A DNA stretch of 64,000 nucleotides from Calothrix sp. NIES-2098. GTDB taxonomy: Bacteria; Cyanobacteriota; Cyanobacteriia; Cyanobacteriales; Nostocaceae. Location of the stretch: positions 4,715,001-4,779,000 of the forward strand of contig AP018172.1 of the NCBI GenBank assembly GCA_002368175.1, read 5' to 3'. Positions 55,042 to 63,320 of the stretch are shown here, piece after piece (the stretch's first letter is position 1; each line of letters begins with the position of its first letter). The notes under the pieces are model-generated. The model saw nothing but the letters and a program-made list of their open reading frames with translations, did no database searches and was not told where the DNA came from. The translations under genes and the position numbers were made by a program.

Positions 55042-55395
55042 ATGACTCTGAAACAGAAAGCTCAAGTAGTTTTGTTTAAACCTCAAGGTAGTATCGACTT
55101 GCAAGGTGGAATAGCCCTAAGTAATGAAATGGCTGAAATCATACCACAGCCTCATCAACTCTGGGTTATTGACTTAGCAGCAGTGGATTTTATGGATAGC
55201 TCTGGCTTAGTTTCGTTGGTAAAAGGCTTAAAAGCTGCACGCCAAAGAGGTTGCCGCTTAGTACTTTGCAACGTCAAAGATCCAGTCCGGTTGATATTAG
55301 AATTGACTCAACTGGATACAGTATTTGAGATCTTTAATACTTATGAAGATGTCCTCACTATTACCAACGATAACAGGCTGGTACTAGCAGGGTGA
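55042..55395 (+). CDS. STAS-domain anti-sigma factor antagonist
   Basis: A 117-residue single-domain protein of the SpoIIAA/RsbV type. The start at ATG 55042 is preferred to a TTG three codons upstream. The phospho-acceptor segment is D-F-M-D-S-S-G-L-V-S-L, where the first or second Ser is the likely target. The fold continues with G-C-R-L-V-L-C-N-V-K-D-P-V and L-D-T-V-F-E-I-F. It would work in partner switching with an anti-sigma kinase or a PP2C phosphatase, neither of which is adjacent. Confidence 0.88.
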   Translation: MTLKQKAQVVLFKPQGSIDLQGGIALSNEMAEIIPQPHQLWVIDLAAVDFMDSSGLVSLVKGLKAARQRGCRLVLCNVKDPVRLILELTQLDTVFEIFNTYEDVLTITNDNRLVLAG

Positions 55396-55733
55396 GCCTC
55401 TATTTTTACCAACCAATGCATGGTGAGGCCAATAAATTTTAGCAATTTTTAATATTTCCTTCGATTACGATATCCTCACCATGATTAACCACACCTTAAG
55501 GGCAGTTGCCCTTGGTGCTTATACATAGACTTAGTTTATAAAATTCTAGCGACAAAATTTTTAGCTTCAGAATTGGTACCTAACGGGAAACAGTTAGGTA
55601 GATAAGAGCCAAAGTATTTATCTTTATTTAAAATAAATCACAGATAACACCAGATGCTTGCGTTTAAGAACCTTTGATTCTCGATATATTTGCAAGCAAC
55701 TGGCTCAACTGTTAGTAATTTTCAAAATTATTA
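55396..55733. other. Intergenic region with a hairpin
   Basis: 338 bases between convergent genes. At 55492-55517 AAGGGCA-GT-TGCCCTT is closed further by CACC/GGTG, giving a stable hairpin that may terminate the STAS gene. Otherwise nothing recognisable. Confidence 0.5.
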
Positions 55734-56351
55734 TTAGCTATTAGGTACTGGAGAAATACTAGTTTCCTCAGATGCAGGACGGGGAAAACTCGGTAAATCG
55801 ATGCCACTATGGTTGGCATTACGGCTTTTCAGCGCTAGACGATAACTAACACTTTGCAATTCTGCTTGCAATTGCCGATTTTCTCGTTGTAGTATTGCTA
55901 CCTTTTCGCGTACTGGAGCCATACGCTCCTCAAACTTCCGACGGTAAATTTGCGGTAACTCCTGTACGACTTGTTCCAACATCCGACTGCGATCGGTTAA
56001 TTCTTGGACTGTTTGGCGCAATTGGTAAATCTCGGCGTCACGGGCGGTAATCTGTTCTTGGTAGAACGTCACTTGTTGCTCGACAGCTTGCAATTGTTCT
56101 TGTAAAGCCTGCAACTGCTTGGTATCTACCTCTGACTCCGTCTTTTGGGGCATAAAACTAGTATTGCCCTTTACCAGCCGGAAGAGTTCTTGAGATAACT
56201 GTTGTACTAATTGGTCGCGAAGTTGCAGCTCTTGGCGCAGCTGCGATACTTCAGTCGAGAGAGCTTGGATGTTAGATGTATCAGATTGGCTCACAGTGGC
56301 TGGCAGCTCCCATTTAGAATCTTGTCCACTTTTACGTATAACTGCGGTCAT
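55734..56351 (-). CDS. Coiled-coil protein, unknown
   Basis: A 205-residue, Gln/Leu/Glu-rich protein. Residues ~28-60 and ~75-165 are predicted coiled coil (heptads such as L-R-Q-E-L-Q-L-R-D-Q-L-V-Q-Q-L and L-Q-R-E-N-R-Q-L-Q-A-E-L). The C terminus is short, Pro/Ser-rich and disordered. No signal peptide, membrane segment or enzyme motif is present. I do not recognise the family; a structural or scaffolding role is a reasonable guess. It lies 142 bases downstream of rpsF on the same strand. Confidence 0.72.
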   Translation of the reverse strand: MTAVIRKSGQDSKWELPATVSQSDTSNIQALSTEVSQLRQELQLRDQLVQQLSQELFRLVKGNTSFMPQKTESEVDTKQLQALQEQLQAVEQQVTFYQEQITARDAEIYQLRQTVQELTDRSRMLEQVVQELPQIYRRKFEERMAPVREKVAILQRENRQLQAELQSVSYRLALKSRNANHSGIDLPSFPRPASEETSISPVPNS

Positions 56352-56444
56352 AATGATTTTGGCAAGTAGTTGCTAATGTAGCATTACTAGCCAATATAGG
56401 AATAAAAAAGGCACATTTTTTTATAAGTTTTATCTTAACCAGTT

Positions 56445-56477
56445 TTCAGTGCTGAGTCGGAAGACCTCAGCACTGAA
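56445..56477. terminator. Hairpin after rpsF
   Basis: TTCAGTGCTGAG (56445-56456) and CTCAGCACTGAA (56466-56477) make a perfect 12-bp stem 17 bases beyond the rpsF stop. The T-run on the minus strand is weak. Confidence 0.65.
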
Positions 56478-56493
56478 GTGACTCAGAACTTAC

Positions 56494-56820
56494 TTAAGCG
56501 GTTACAGCCACTTGAGCAGCTTTTTCTTCGTGGACTTCTTGTTTGATTGTGAGGTAGCGAATTACTTCTTCACTCAAACGCATTGCCCGTTCTACAGGGG
56601 CGATCGCATTTCCGGGGCCAGTGTAGTTGAATTGAATGTAAATACCATCCCGCTGCTTTTTGATTTCATAAGCTAGACGACGCTTCCCACGGTTTTGAAC
56701 TTGAATATCTCCAGCACCGTGTTCTTTGAGCAAGTTTTGATATTTATTAATTGCTTGCTCTACTTGTTCGTCTCCCAAATCGGGACGCAAGATGAACATT
56801 GTTTCGTAAACTATCGACAT
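56494..56820 (-). CDS. rpsF: 30S ribosomal protein S6
   Basis: A 108-residue ribosomal protein. Start at ATG 56820 (MSIVYETMFILRPDLGDEQV), with AAGGAG 10-15 bases upstream; a longer in-frame ORF from 56871 has no support. Core motifs: N-R-G-K-R-R-L-A-Y-E-I-K-K-Q-R-D-G-I-Y and A-M-R-L-S-E-E-V-I-R-Y-L. It stands without rpsR or rplI beside it. Confidence 0.95.
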   Translation of the reverse strand: MSIVYETMFILRPDLGDEQVEQAINKYQNLLKEHGAGDIQVQNRGKRRLAYEIKKQRDGIYIQFNYTGPGNAIAPVERAMRLSEEVIRYLTIKQEVHEEKAAQVAVTA

Positions 56821-57250
56821 GGTTTTTAGTCTCCTTATGGACAAGGTGGCTGCTGATGTTAATTTATACATTAATTGTGAGAAACGATCTCAGTACCAAT
56901 CAACATCTGAAGCAACAAGGAACTATAATCTTACCAGTTTTTAATTTGAATCTTGAGCTAAATCCGCCAAAGTTTCAATCTCTCACAAGAAGCTATGCCC
57001 TAACTTCTGAAGTTTAGCCGCCTGTGTAGCCGCTTCAGCACTATCCTGACGGAAAATTGTTGAGTGACAAAATAGGCAGTTAAGTTCACTCTGGGATTGA
57101 ATTAAAAAGGGGAATCGGGTTTTGAGCGCTCGACCGCTATTGGTTTTTGACTCAAGGTTCTATTGTTCCCTGTTGGCTTTTCACAAGCTAACTCACGATT
57201 GATACCAGCTAACAGCTTTCATTGCATCCAAAAGGATATTAATCAAGGTT
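56821..57250. other. Intergenic region between rpsF and the FAH-family gene
   Basis: 430 bases between divergent genes. ORFs here are short and unsupported. Promoters for both genes are expected; none is convincing by eye. Confidence 0.4.
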
Positions 57251-58024
57251 ATGGCGCAGCGCTATGTGCGAGTTCAGAATCAAGAAGGACAGATTTACTA
57301 TGGGTTATTACAACTATCCCTAAATGTCCAGGTACTAGATGCTCCACCCTGGTTACAGGGACAACCTACCGATTTAATCTTGGAACCAGACAATTATCAT
57401 ATTCTGGCTCCTTGTGCTCCCTCAAAAATTGTGGCGGTGGGCAAAAATTATGCAGACCATGCAGCAGAAATGGGGACGCCAGTGCCAAGCGAACCCCTGA
57501 TCTTTCTCAAGCCACCAACATCTATTATTGCCTCTGAGACAGAAATTAAATATCCTATTCTGTCACAACGGGTAGACTACGAAGGCGAATTAGCGCTGAT
57601 CGTTGGCGATCGCACTAGTGACTGTACCCCAGAAGAAGCCCAAACTAAAATTTGGGGTTATACCATTGCTAATGATGTGACAGCGCGGGATTTACAAAAA
57701 AAAGACGGTCAGTGGACGCGAGCCAAAGGTTTTGATACCTTTTGTCCTTTGGGGCCTTGGATCGTCAGAGAATTAAATCCAGGTGCAAGATTGCAGACTT
57801 TTTTAAATGAGGATACCAATCCCGTGCAATCTACTTGTATCGATAAAATGGTATTTGCTCCCGATTTTTTAGTGTCTTACATCAGTCAGGTAATGACACT
57901 GCTACCAGGAGACGTGATCCTCACAGGTACTCCAGAGGGCGTAGGTTGTTTGCAACTAGGCGATCGCGTCCGTGTAGAAATTGAGGGCATTGGTCGCCTA
58001 GAAAACACAGTGGCAGCTCGTTAA
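57251..58024 (+). CDS. Fumarylacetoacetate hydrolase family protein
   Basis: A 257-residue protein with the FAH catalytic fold (~70-255). Metal ligands sit in V-D-Y-E-G-E-L-A-L and in the A-N-D-V-T-A-R-D-L-Q motif. G-F-D-T-F-C-P-L-G-P-W and T-G-T-P-E-G-V-G complete the signature. A divergent ~70-residue N-terminal part precedes it. Members cleave C-C bonds of 2-oxo acids (acylpyruvase, oxaloacetate decarboxylase, aromatic-ring degradation enzymes); substrate cannot be set here. It is convergent with the Tic20 gene, with only 3 bases between them. Confidence 0.92.
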   Translation: MAQRYVRVQNQEGQIYYGLLQLSLNVQVLDAPPWLQGQPTDLILEPDNYHILAPCAPSKIVAVGKNYADHAAEMGTPVPSEPLIFLKPPTSIIASETEIKYPILSQRVDYEGELALIVGDRTSDCTPEEAQTKIWGYTIANDVTARDLQKKDGQWTRAKGFDTFCPLGPWIVRELNPGARLQTFLNEDTNPVQSTCIDKMVFAPDFLVSYISQVMTLLPGDVILTGTPEGVGCLQLGDRVRVEIEGIGRLENTVAAR

Positions 58025-58027
58025 TTA

Positions 58028-58507
58028 CTACCGCACTTGCATATAAACAGCATCTGAAATTGCGGGAATTTCTGCGTAACGTCCTAAAAGAGACTGAGCA
58101 ACAGAATATCCAACTGCTGCTACTAAACCGAGAAAGATAGTGCTGGCTACAGTTTGCACTGCAAAATCTACACCAGGGAGTGCTACAACTCGCAAAACTA
58201 TGCTGCACAGAAATACAATAATATCTAAAAGAATTGCCTGCATAGTGTTAAAGCGAATGAAATGAAGGATTTTTTCATTTCTCACCACCAAAAAGAATAA
58301 GGCAAAAAAAACAATTAATTGCCCAAATTGTCCTAAGCTGCTGTAAATGGCAACAATCGGCGCAAGGGGTAAAAACACCACTTGCAATGCCGGAAATTGT
58401 CTTAATAAGGATACATAACCAAACATCAACCCATCAATTAAGGGCAGTAAATAAGGTAAGCAAGCAAGAATGCGGTCTGAAACCGTTGTAGACCCGCGCC
58501 AAGCCAT
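58028..58507 (-). CDS. Tic20-family membrane protein
   Basis: A 159-residue protein with four membrane helices (L-A-C-L-P-Y-L-L-P-L-I-D-G-L, V-V-F-L-P-L-A-P-I-V-A-I-Y, Q-L-I-V-F-F-A-L-F-F-L-V-V, then I-L-L-D-I-I-V-F-L-C-S-I-V-L). It contains the family segment H-F-I-R-F-N-T-M-Q-A. Chloroplast Tic20 is part of the inner-envelope protein import channel. The cyanobacterial homologues (also Ycf60-like) are not characterised in detail. It is monocistronic. Confidence 0.87.
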   Translation of the reverse strand: MAWRGSTTVSDRILACLPYLLPLIDGLMFGYVSLLRQFPALQVVFLPLAPIVAIYSSLGQFGQLIVFFALFFLVVRNEKILHFIRFNTMQAILLDIIVFLCSIVLRVVALPGVDFAVQTVASTIFLGLVAAVGYSVAQSLLGRYAEIPAISDAVYMQVR

Positions 58508-58588
58508 TGTGCGTTCTCCTGTGGATAAATTTCAACAGTTACTTGAGCCTAGGATAACGCAGTTACCTGATATTACTAGCAAATCATA

Positions 58589-58786
58589 TTATTCTATATT
58601 GGCAATGCGGAAACCCATCATACATTCATACTGTTCTGGCTGCTGTTCGCTGAGTTTGCGTACTTGTTGACCGCAACGCAGTTGACCTTGACTCCAACGT
58701 GGTTGACCGCTGCGATCCGCTAGTAAACAAGACTGGCAAACCTTCCCAGGTGCAAGGATTTGATCTTCCATTAAAATTACTAGCAT
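58589..58786 (-). CDS. Small Cys-containing protein, unknown
   Basis: A 65-residue protein. The ATG has a strong AGGAGG site 7 bases upstream, and the 5' end follows MLVILMEDQILAPG. Four cysteines (V-C-Q-S-C, L-R-C-G, Y-E-C-M) could form a zinc or Fe-S site. It sits 82 bases upstream of the Tic20 gene on the same strand. I recognise no named family. The start signal and the cysteine spacing argue that it is real. Confidence 0.62.
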   Translation of the reverse strand: MLVILMEDQILAPGKVCQSCLLADRSGQPRWSQGQLRCGQQVRKLSEQQPEQYECMMGFRIANIE

Positions 58787-59354
58787 CTCATCCCTCCTGT
58801 AAATTCACACTATTATCCGCAATTGACTTAGGGAGGATCGGCTTTTTAGACGCCCTAGCCTCAGAATTACCAGATGTTCCAGCTTTGCTCAGTCTAGAAT
58901 TTAGGAAAAGTGGATTGTGATTCGGGATGGCAGCGAACGCCTAAAAGTAACCGCTGATGTCTCTTGGGCAAAAATGTGGGCGATCGCATAGCGCTTGAGA
59001 GCAGGGGAGGAGTTTTGAGAACAAGCACCTCGAAAATATACAGGCGTCGCAACTCAAACAAAATTGCCACAGTAGACTCTAAATTTATTGTATGTTGTAT
59101 ATAGTAGAGAAGAGTTTTTTTAGTAAAAAGTAATACATATAACGCCCCAAGCAATTAAAAGTTAAAAAAATAAAAATCTTTGATTCTGGAATTTTATCCA
59201 GTGTTGAACTTGCATCTAATCGCTAATAAGTTGGTAATCGTCTAAAGCCATTGAACTATAGACTAAATATGTACTATTGACTGTGGACTGTTACGTAGGT
59301 GCAAGACCCAGCCAAAATTAAACCTTTGTCTCAATTTTCCTAAGGATAGCTGAA
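58787..59354. other. Intergenic region upstream of glyA
   Basis: 568 bases between divergent genes. A glycine riboswitch was considered because glyA follows, but I could not find its conserved paired core. ORFs at 58699-58920 (plus) and 58894-59154 (minus) have no supporting signal. The last 200 bases are AT-rich and probably hold the glyA promoter. Confidence 0.45.
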
Positions 59355-60638
59355 GTGACTAAGACTAACTCGGACTTTCTAGCCTCTAGCGACCCCACGA
59401 TCGCGGAACTACTTAATCAAGAACTCAAGCGTCAACGCGACCATTTAGAGTTGATTGCTAGTGAAAACTTTACCTCCGCAGCTGTACTCGCGGCTCAAGG
59501 TTCCGTACTAACAAATAAATATGCTGAAGGCCTTCCCGGCAAACGCTACTATGGCGGTTGTGAGTATATCGATAAAGTTGAGCAGATAGCGATCGACCGC
59601 GCAAAACAGCTTTTTGGCGCTGCTCATGCTAGCGTTCAACCCCATTCTGGCGCGCAAGCGAATTTTGCCGTGTTCTTGACACTACTAGAACCAGGCGACA
59701 AAATTATGGGGATGGATTTGTCTCATGGCGGTCATCTTACCCACGGTTCACCTGTGAATGTGTCGGGTAAGTGGTTCCAAGTCAAGCACTACGGTGTTAG
59801 CCAACAAACAGAACAACTGGACTACGAGCAAATTCGGGAGCTGGCGCTGAGGGAGCGTCCTAAGCTGCTAATTTGCGGTTACTCCGCTTATCCTCGGATT
59901 ATTGATTTTGAAAAGTTTCGCAGTATCGCTGATGAAATCGGTGCTTACTTGCTGGCTGATATTGCCCACATTGCTGGTTTAGTGGCGACTGGTCTTCACC
60001 CTAATCCCATTCCTTACTGCCATGTAGTCACCACTACTACCCATAAAACTCTCCGCGGCCCTCGTGGTGGTTTAATTTTGACTGGCGATGCCGAACTTGG
60101 TAAAAAGCTCGATAAAGCTGTTTTCCCAGGAAGTCAGGGCGGGCCATTAGAACATGTAATTGCTGCTAAAGCTGTAGCTTTTGGTGAAGCTTTAAAGCCT
60201 GAGTTTAAAACGTATTCTGCTCAAGTGATTGACAACGCCCGTGCGCTAGCAACGCAACTGCAAAACCGCGGTTTAAAACTTGTATCAAATGGTACTGACA
60301 ACCATTTAATGCTAGTAGATTTACGCTCTATTGATATGACAGGTAAGCAAGCAGATCAACTGGTGAGTGGCGTAAATATTACCGCTAACAAAAATACAGT
60401 TCCCTTCGATCCGCAGTCACCATTTGTAACTAGCGGTCTGAGGTTAGGTTCGCCAGCAATGACAACCAGAGGGTTAGGAGAAGTAGAATTTACAGAAATT
60501 GGCAATATTATTGCCGATCGCTTACTATCTCCAGACTCAGAGGAAGTTGCTGCTGATTGTCGGCGACGAGTAGCGGCGTTATGCGATCGCTTCCCCTTAT
60601 ATCCTCATCTAGAGATTCCTGTACCAGCTCTAGCATAG
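59355..60638 (+). CDS. glyA: Serine hydroxymethyltransferase
   Basis: A 427-residue PLP enzyme interconverting serine and glycine with THF; it supplies one-carbon units and takes part in photorespiration. GTG start with AAGGA about 11 bases upstream. Motifs: L-I-A-S-E-N-F-T-S, NKYAEGLPGKRYYGGCE, A-N-F-A-V-F, H-G-G-H-L-T-H-G, and the PLP lysine in TTTTHKTLRGPRGG. Length is standard. It is monocistronic. Confidence 0.97.
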   Translation: MTKTNSDFLASSDPTIAELLNQELKRQRDHLELIASENFTSAAVLAAQGSVLTNKYAEGLPGKRYYGGCEYIDKVEQIAIDRAKQLFGAAHASVQPHSGAQANFAVFLTLLEPGDKIMGMDLSHGGHLTHGSPVNVSGKWFQVKHYGVSQQTEQLDYEQIRELALRERPKLLICGYSAYPRIIDFEKFRSIADEIGAYLLADIAHIAGLVATGLHPNPIPYCHVVTTTTHKTLRGPRGGLILTGDAELGKKLDKAVFPGSQGGPLEHVIAAKAVAFGEALKPEFKTYSAQVIDNARALATQLQNRGLKLVSNGTDNHLMLVDLRSIDMTGKQADQLVSGVNITANKNTVPFDPQSPFVTSGLRLGSPAMTTRGLGEVEFTEIGNIIADRLLSPDSEEVAADCRRRVAALCDRFPLYPHLEIPVPALA

Positions 60639-60660
60639 GGCATGGGGCATGGGGCATGGA
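60637..60660. repeat. Short GGGCATG/GGGGCAT repeats after glyA
   Basis: GGGCATGG occurs three times in tandem right after the glyA stop; the same motif family as ATGCCCC at 26680. Confidence 0.65.
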
Positions 60661-60807
60661 GAATTGATCGAAAGATATTTCTCCCTTGTCTCCCTGTCCT
60701 CCTCAACTTCCAATTTTTATGCCGATCGATGGCTCAAATTTAGTAGATTTAGGTAGCAAAATCCCTCAGCAGATTTTTGTCTTGCAATTTACTTTTTGAA
60801 AATACAG

Positions 60808-61848
60808 ATGCCTTTTCAGATTTATCATCTGATTTCCTTCCTAGTAGCCGCCGTAGTCGTTCTCTGGACTACGCCAGATGTCAAAAATATTGGGATCAAA
60901 AGTGGACGTGTAGATCAACCTGGTGGCCGCAAAGTCCATCAACACCCGATGGTACGCCTGGGAGGAGTTTCGATTTTTGCGGGGACTGTCACCTCTCTAC
61001 TAATTGTTTGGTGGTTAGGTGGATTTGGCAGTCTACCGCCAGAAAAAGAATGGCAAATTTGGGGTGTCACCTTAGGTGGTCTCGGCTTTTTTCTGATTGG
61101 TTTAGCCGATGATTTGCTTAACCTGTCTCCCTTATCGCGTCTGTTGATGCAAATGATTGTGGCAGCTGGTGCATGGAAAGCAGGCGTCAGTATAGATTTT
61201 ATTACGATTCCCACTGTAGGGATTGTTAACCTAGACTGGTTGAGTTTACCGATTACAGTTCTCTGGCTAGTAGGAATGGTCAATGCCATAAACTGGATTG
61301 ACGGTTTAGATGGATTAGCGGCTGGCGTGTCGGGAATTGCTGCTATGGTGATGCTCGTTGTAGCGCTGTTTATGAACCAACCAGCAGCAGCCTTGATTGC
61401 CGCAGCTCTTGCTGGCGCAGCGCTAGGATTTCTCCGCTACAATTTCAACCCCGCCCAAATCTTTATGGGAGATGGCGGGGCTTATTTTATGGGATTTACC
61501 CTAGCATCTGTAGGTGTCATTGGTCTGGTAAAAATCCCAGCTTTTACTGCTGTACTATTGCCTTACTTAATTCTGGCTGTACCAATTGTCGATATGTCAG
61601 CAGTGATTTTGGCGCGATTGCGACGGGGTAAATCTCCATTTAAAGCAGATAAAAGCCATTTGCATCATAGGCTACTCAAAGCTGGTTTATCTCATCGCTG
61701 GACGGTTTTATTTATTTATTCTTTAACTGTGTGGGTTGGCAGTTTAGCCTTAGCTATTGCTGGCATACCTAGCGGTATTGCTTATGCTTGTGCTGGAACT
61801 TCGCTACTGAGTTTCGCTATCTGGCGAGTTTGGAAACTCTCTCGGTAA
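60808..61848 (+). CDS. Glycosyltransferase family 4 (WecA/TagO-like)
   Basis: A 346-residue polytopic membrane enzyme. The ATG at 60808 is preferred over a TTG four codons upstream. It would transfer a HexNAc-1-phosphate from UDP-sugar to undecaprenyl phosphate, initiating envelope polysaccharide synthesis. Evidence: ~10 membrane helices; G-G-R-K-V-H-Q-H-P-M-V-R-L-G-G; the Mg2+-binding G-L-A-D-D-L-L-N-L; N-W-I-D-G-L-D-G-L-A-A-G; Q-I-F-M-G-D-G-G-A-Y-F; and a K-S-H-L-H-H-R-L-L histidine motif. The H-L-H-H form favours WecA over MraY. Confidence 0.9.
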   Translation: MPFQIYHLISFLVAAVVVLWTTPDVKNIGIKSGRVDQPGGRKVHQHPMVRLGGVSIFAGTVTSLLIVWWLGGFGSLPPEKEWQIWGVTLGGLGFFLIGLADDLLNLSPLSRLLMQMIVAAGAWKAGVSIDFITIPTVGIVNLDWLSLPITVLWLVGMVNAINWIDGLDGLAAGVSGIAAMVMLVVALFMNQPAAALIAAALAGAALGFLRYNFNPAQIFMGDGGAYFMGFTLASVGVIGLVKIPAFTAVLLPYLILAVPIVDMSAVILARLRRGKSPFKADKSHLHHRLLKAGLSHRWTVLFIYSLTVWVGSLALAIAGIPSGIAYACAGTSLLSFAIWRVWKLSR

Positions 61849-61921
61849 AATCAAGTATTTTAGATTTGTAATTTTGGGAAAGTTCGCTAGGTTGGTAAAC
61901 TCTCAATACAGTTCGGTTTAG

Positions 61922-61949
61922 GGGGAAGGGTGAATTCACACCTTTCCCC
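61922..61949 (+). terminator. Hairpin after the WecA-like gene
   Basis: GGGGAAGGGTG pairs with CACCTTTCCCC (one G-U pair, one bulge), followed by TTTTCCC. A plausible terminator ~75 bases after the stop. Confidence 0.6.
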
Positions 61950-62063
61950 TTTTCCCAAACCACAAGAGATATGAAAAGTGTTTATCCAAACTTGATTGGC
62001 TAAACTCCTGCCAGAAATGGCTCAACTTTCCACAAAATCTTAAATCTCAAATTCTAAAATCTG

Positions 62064-63320
62064 ATGAGTGCAGAAGTTATTTGTGTTGGTACAGAAATGC
62101 TGTTAGGAGATATCCTTAACAGCAATGCGCAATTTCTAGCTAAACAATTAGCCCAGTTAGGTATTCCCCACCACTATCAAACCGTAGTCGGGGATAATCC
62201 CGAACGAATCAAGCAAGTTATAGAAATTGCCACCTCAAGGGCGCAAATTTTGATTTTCACAGGTGGACTGGGCCCTACGCCAGATGACCTCACCTGCGAA
62301 ACCATCGCTGATTTTTTTGGCGCTGCTTTGGTAGAAAGTGCCGAAATCATCGAAGATATAACTCAGAAGTTTGCGCAACGCGGTCGGGCGATGACCGTTA
62401 ATAACCGCAAACAAGCTTTGATTCCGCAAGGTGCAGAAATTTTACCCAACCCTACAGGTACAGCACCTGGCATTATCTGGCAACCCCGTCCAAATGTCAC
62501 TATTTTTACTTTTCCTGGCGTGCCATCGGAAATGTATCGGATGTGGGAAGAAACAGCAGTACCTTTTCTCAAAAGCCAAGGCTGGGGCAAAGAAATTATT
62601 TACAGCCGGAGTTTAAGGTTTTGGGGAATTGGTGAATCTGCTTTGGCAGAAAAAGTAGCTCCTTTATTGGATTTGCCTAACCCCACAGTTGCGCCTTACG
62701 CAGGCAATGGGGAGGTGAGACTCAGAGTTTCTGCTAAAGCCCCTTCACAAGCAGCAGCAACAGATTTGATTGCGCCTATTGAAAAACAAATCAAGGAAAT
62801 TGCAGGCTTAGATTATTACGGCGTTGATAGTGAGACCTTAGCATCAGTAGTAGGTAAGTTATTGCAAGCTTCGGGAGAAACTTTATCAGTGGCAGAGTCC
62901 TGTACTGGTGGTGGACTAGGGCAAATGTTGACTGAGATTTCTGGCAGTTCGGAATACTTTTGGGGTGGAGTAATTTCTTATGACAACTCCGTGAAAGTGG
63001 GTTTGTTAGGAGTGAACCCAGACGACTTGGCTAAATATGGTGCTGTTAGTGCTACTGTTGCAGAGCAAATGGCAATGGGAGTAAAAACCCGCCTCTCTAC
63101 CACTTGGGGATTGGGTGTGACTGGTATTGCTGGCCCAACTGGCGGAACGGAAACTAAGCCTGTGGGTTTGGTTTACATTGGTTTAGCCGGGCCAAAAGAT
63201 GAAGTCGCCAGTTTTGAGTATCGCTTTGGGACAACCCGAAATCGATCTTATATTCGTTATGTCAGCGCCTGTGCAGCATTGGATGCGCTGCGACGGAGGT
63301 TATTGACGAGCCAGTCTTGA
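62064..63320 (+). CDS. cinA: CinA-family protein (competence/damage-inducible)
   Basis: A 418-residue two-domain protein. The N-terminal MoCF-like domain (~1-170; TEMLLGDILNSNAQFLAKQL and TGGLGPTPDDLT) carries ADP-ribose/NAD-related pyrophosphatase activity in relatives. The C-terminal CinA domain (~255-415; V-A-E-S-C-T-G-G and V-T-G-I-A-G-P-T-G-G) is an NMN deamidase in relatives. A role in pyridine-nucleotide recycling is therefore likely. No recA lies next to it, unlike in some bacteria. The ATG lacks a strong ribosome-binding site. Confidence 0.95.
   Translation: MSAEVICVGTEMLLGDILNSNAQFLAKQLAQLGIPHHYQTVVGDNPERIKQVIEIATSRAQILIFTGGLGPTPDDLTCETIADFFGAALVESAEIIEDITQKFAQRGRAMTVNNRKQALIPQGAEILPNPTGTAPGIIWQPRPNVTIFTFPGVPSEMYRMWEETAVPFLKSQGWGKEIIYSRSLRFWGIGESALAEKVAPLLDLPNPTVAPYAGNGEVRLRVSAKAPSQAAATDLIAPIEKQIKEIAGLDYYGVDSETLASVVGKLLQASGETLSVAESCTGGGLGQMLTEISGSSEYFWGGVISYDNSVKVGLLGVNPDDLAKYGAVSATVAEQMAMGVKTRLSTTWGLGVTGIAGPTGGTETKPVGLVYIGLAGPKDEVASFEYRFGTTRNRSYIRYVSACAALDALRRRLLTSQS

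Noticed and set aside
58787..59354. Glycine or THF riboswitch upstream of glyA
   Set aside because: I could not identify the conserved core or pairing; a covariance-model search would be decisive.
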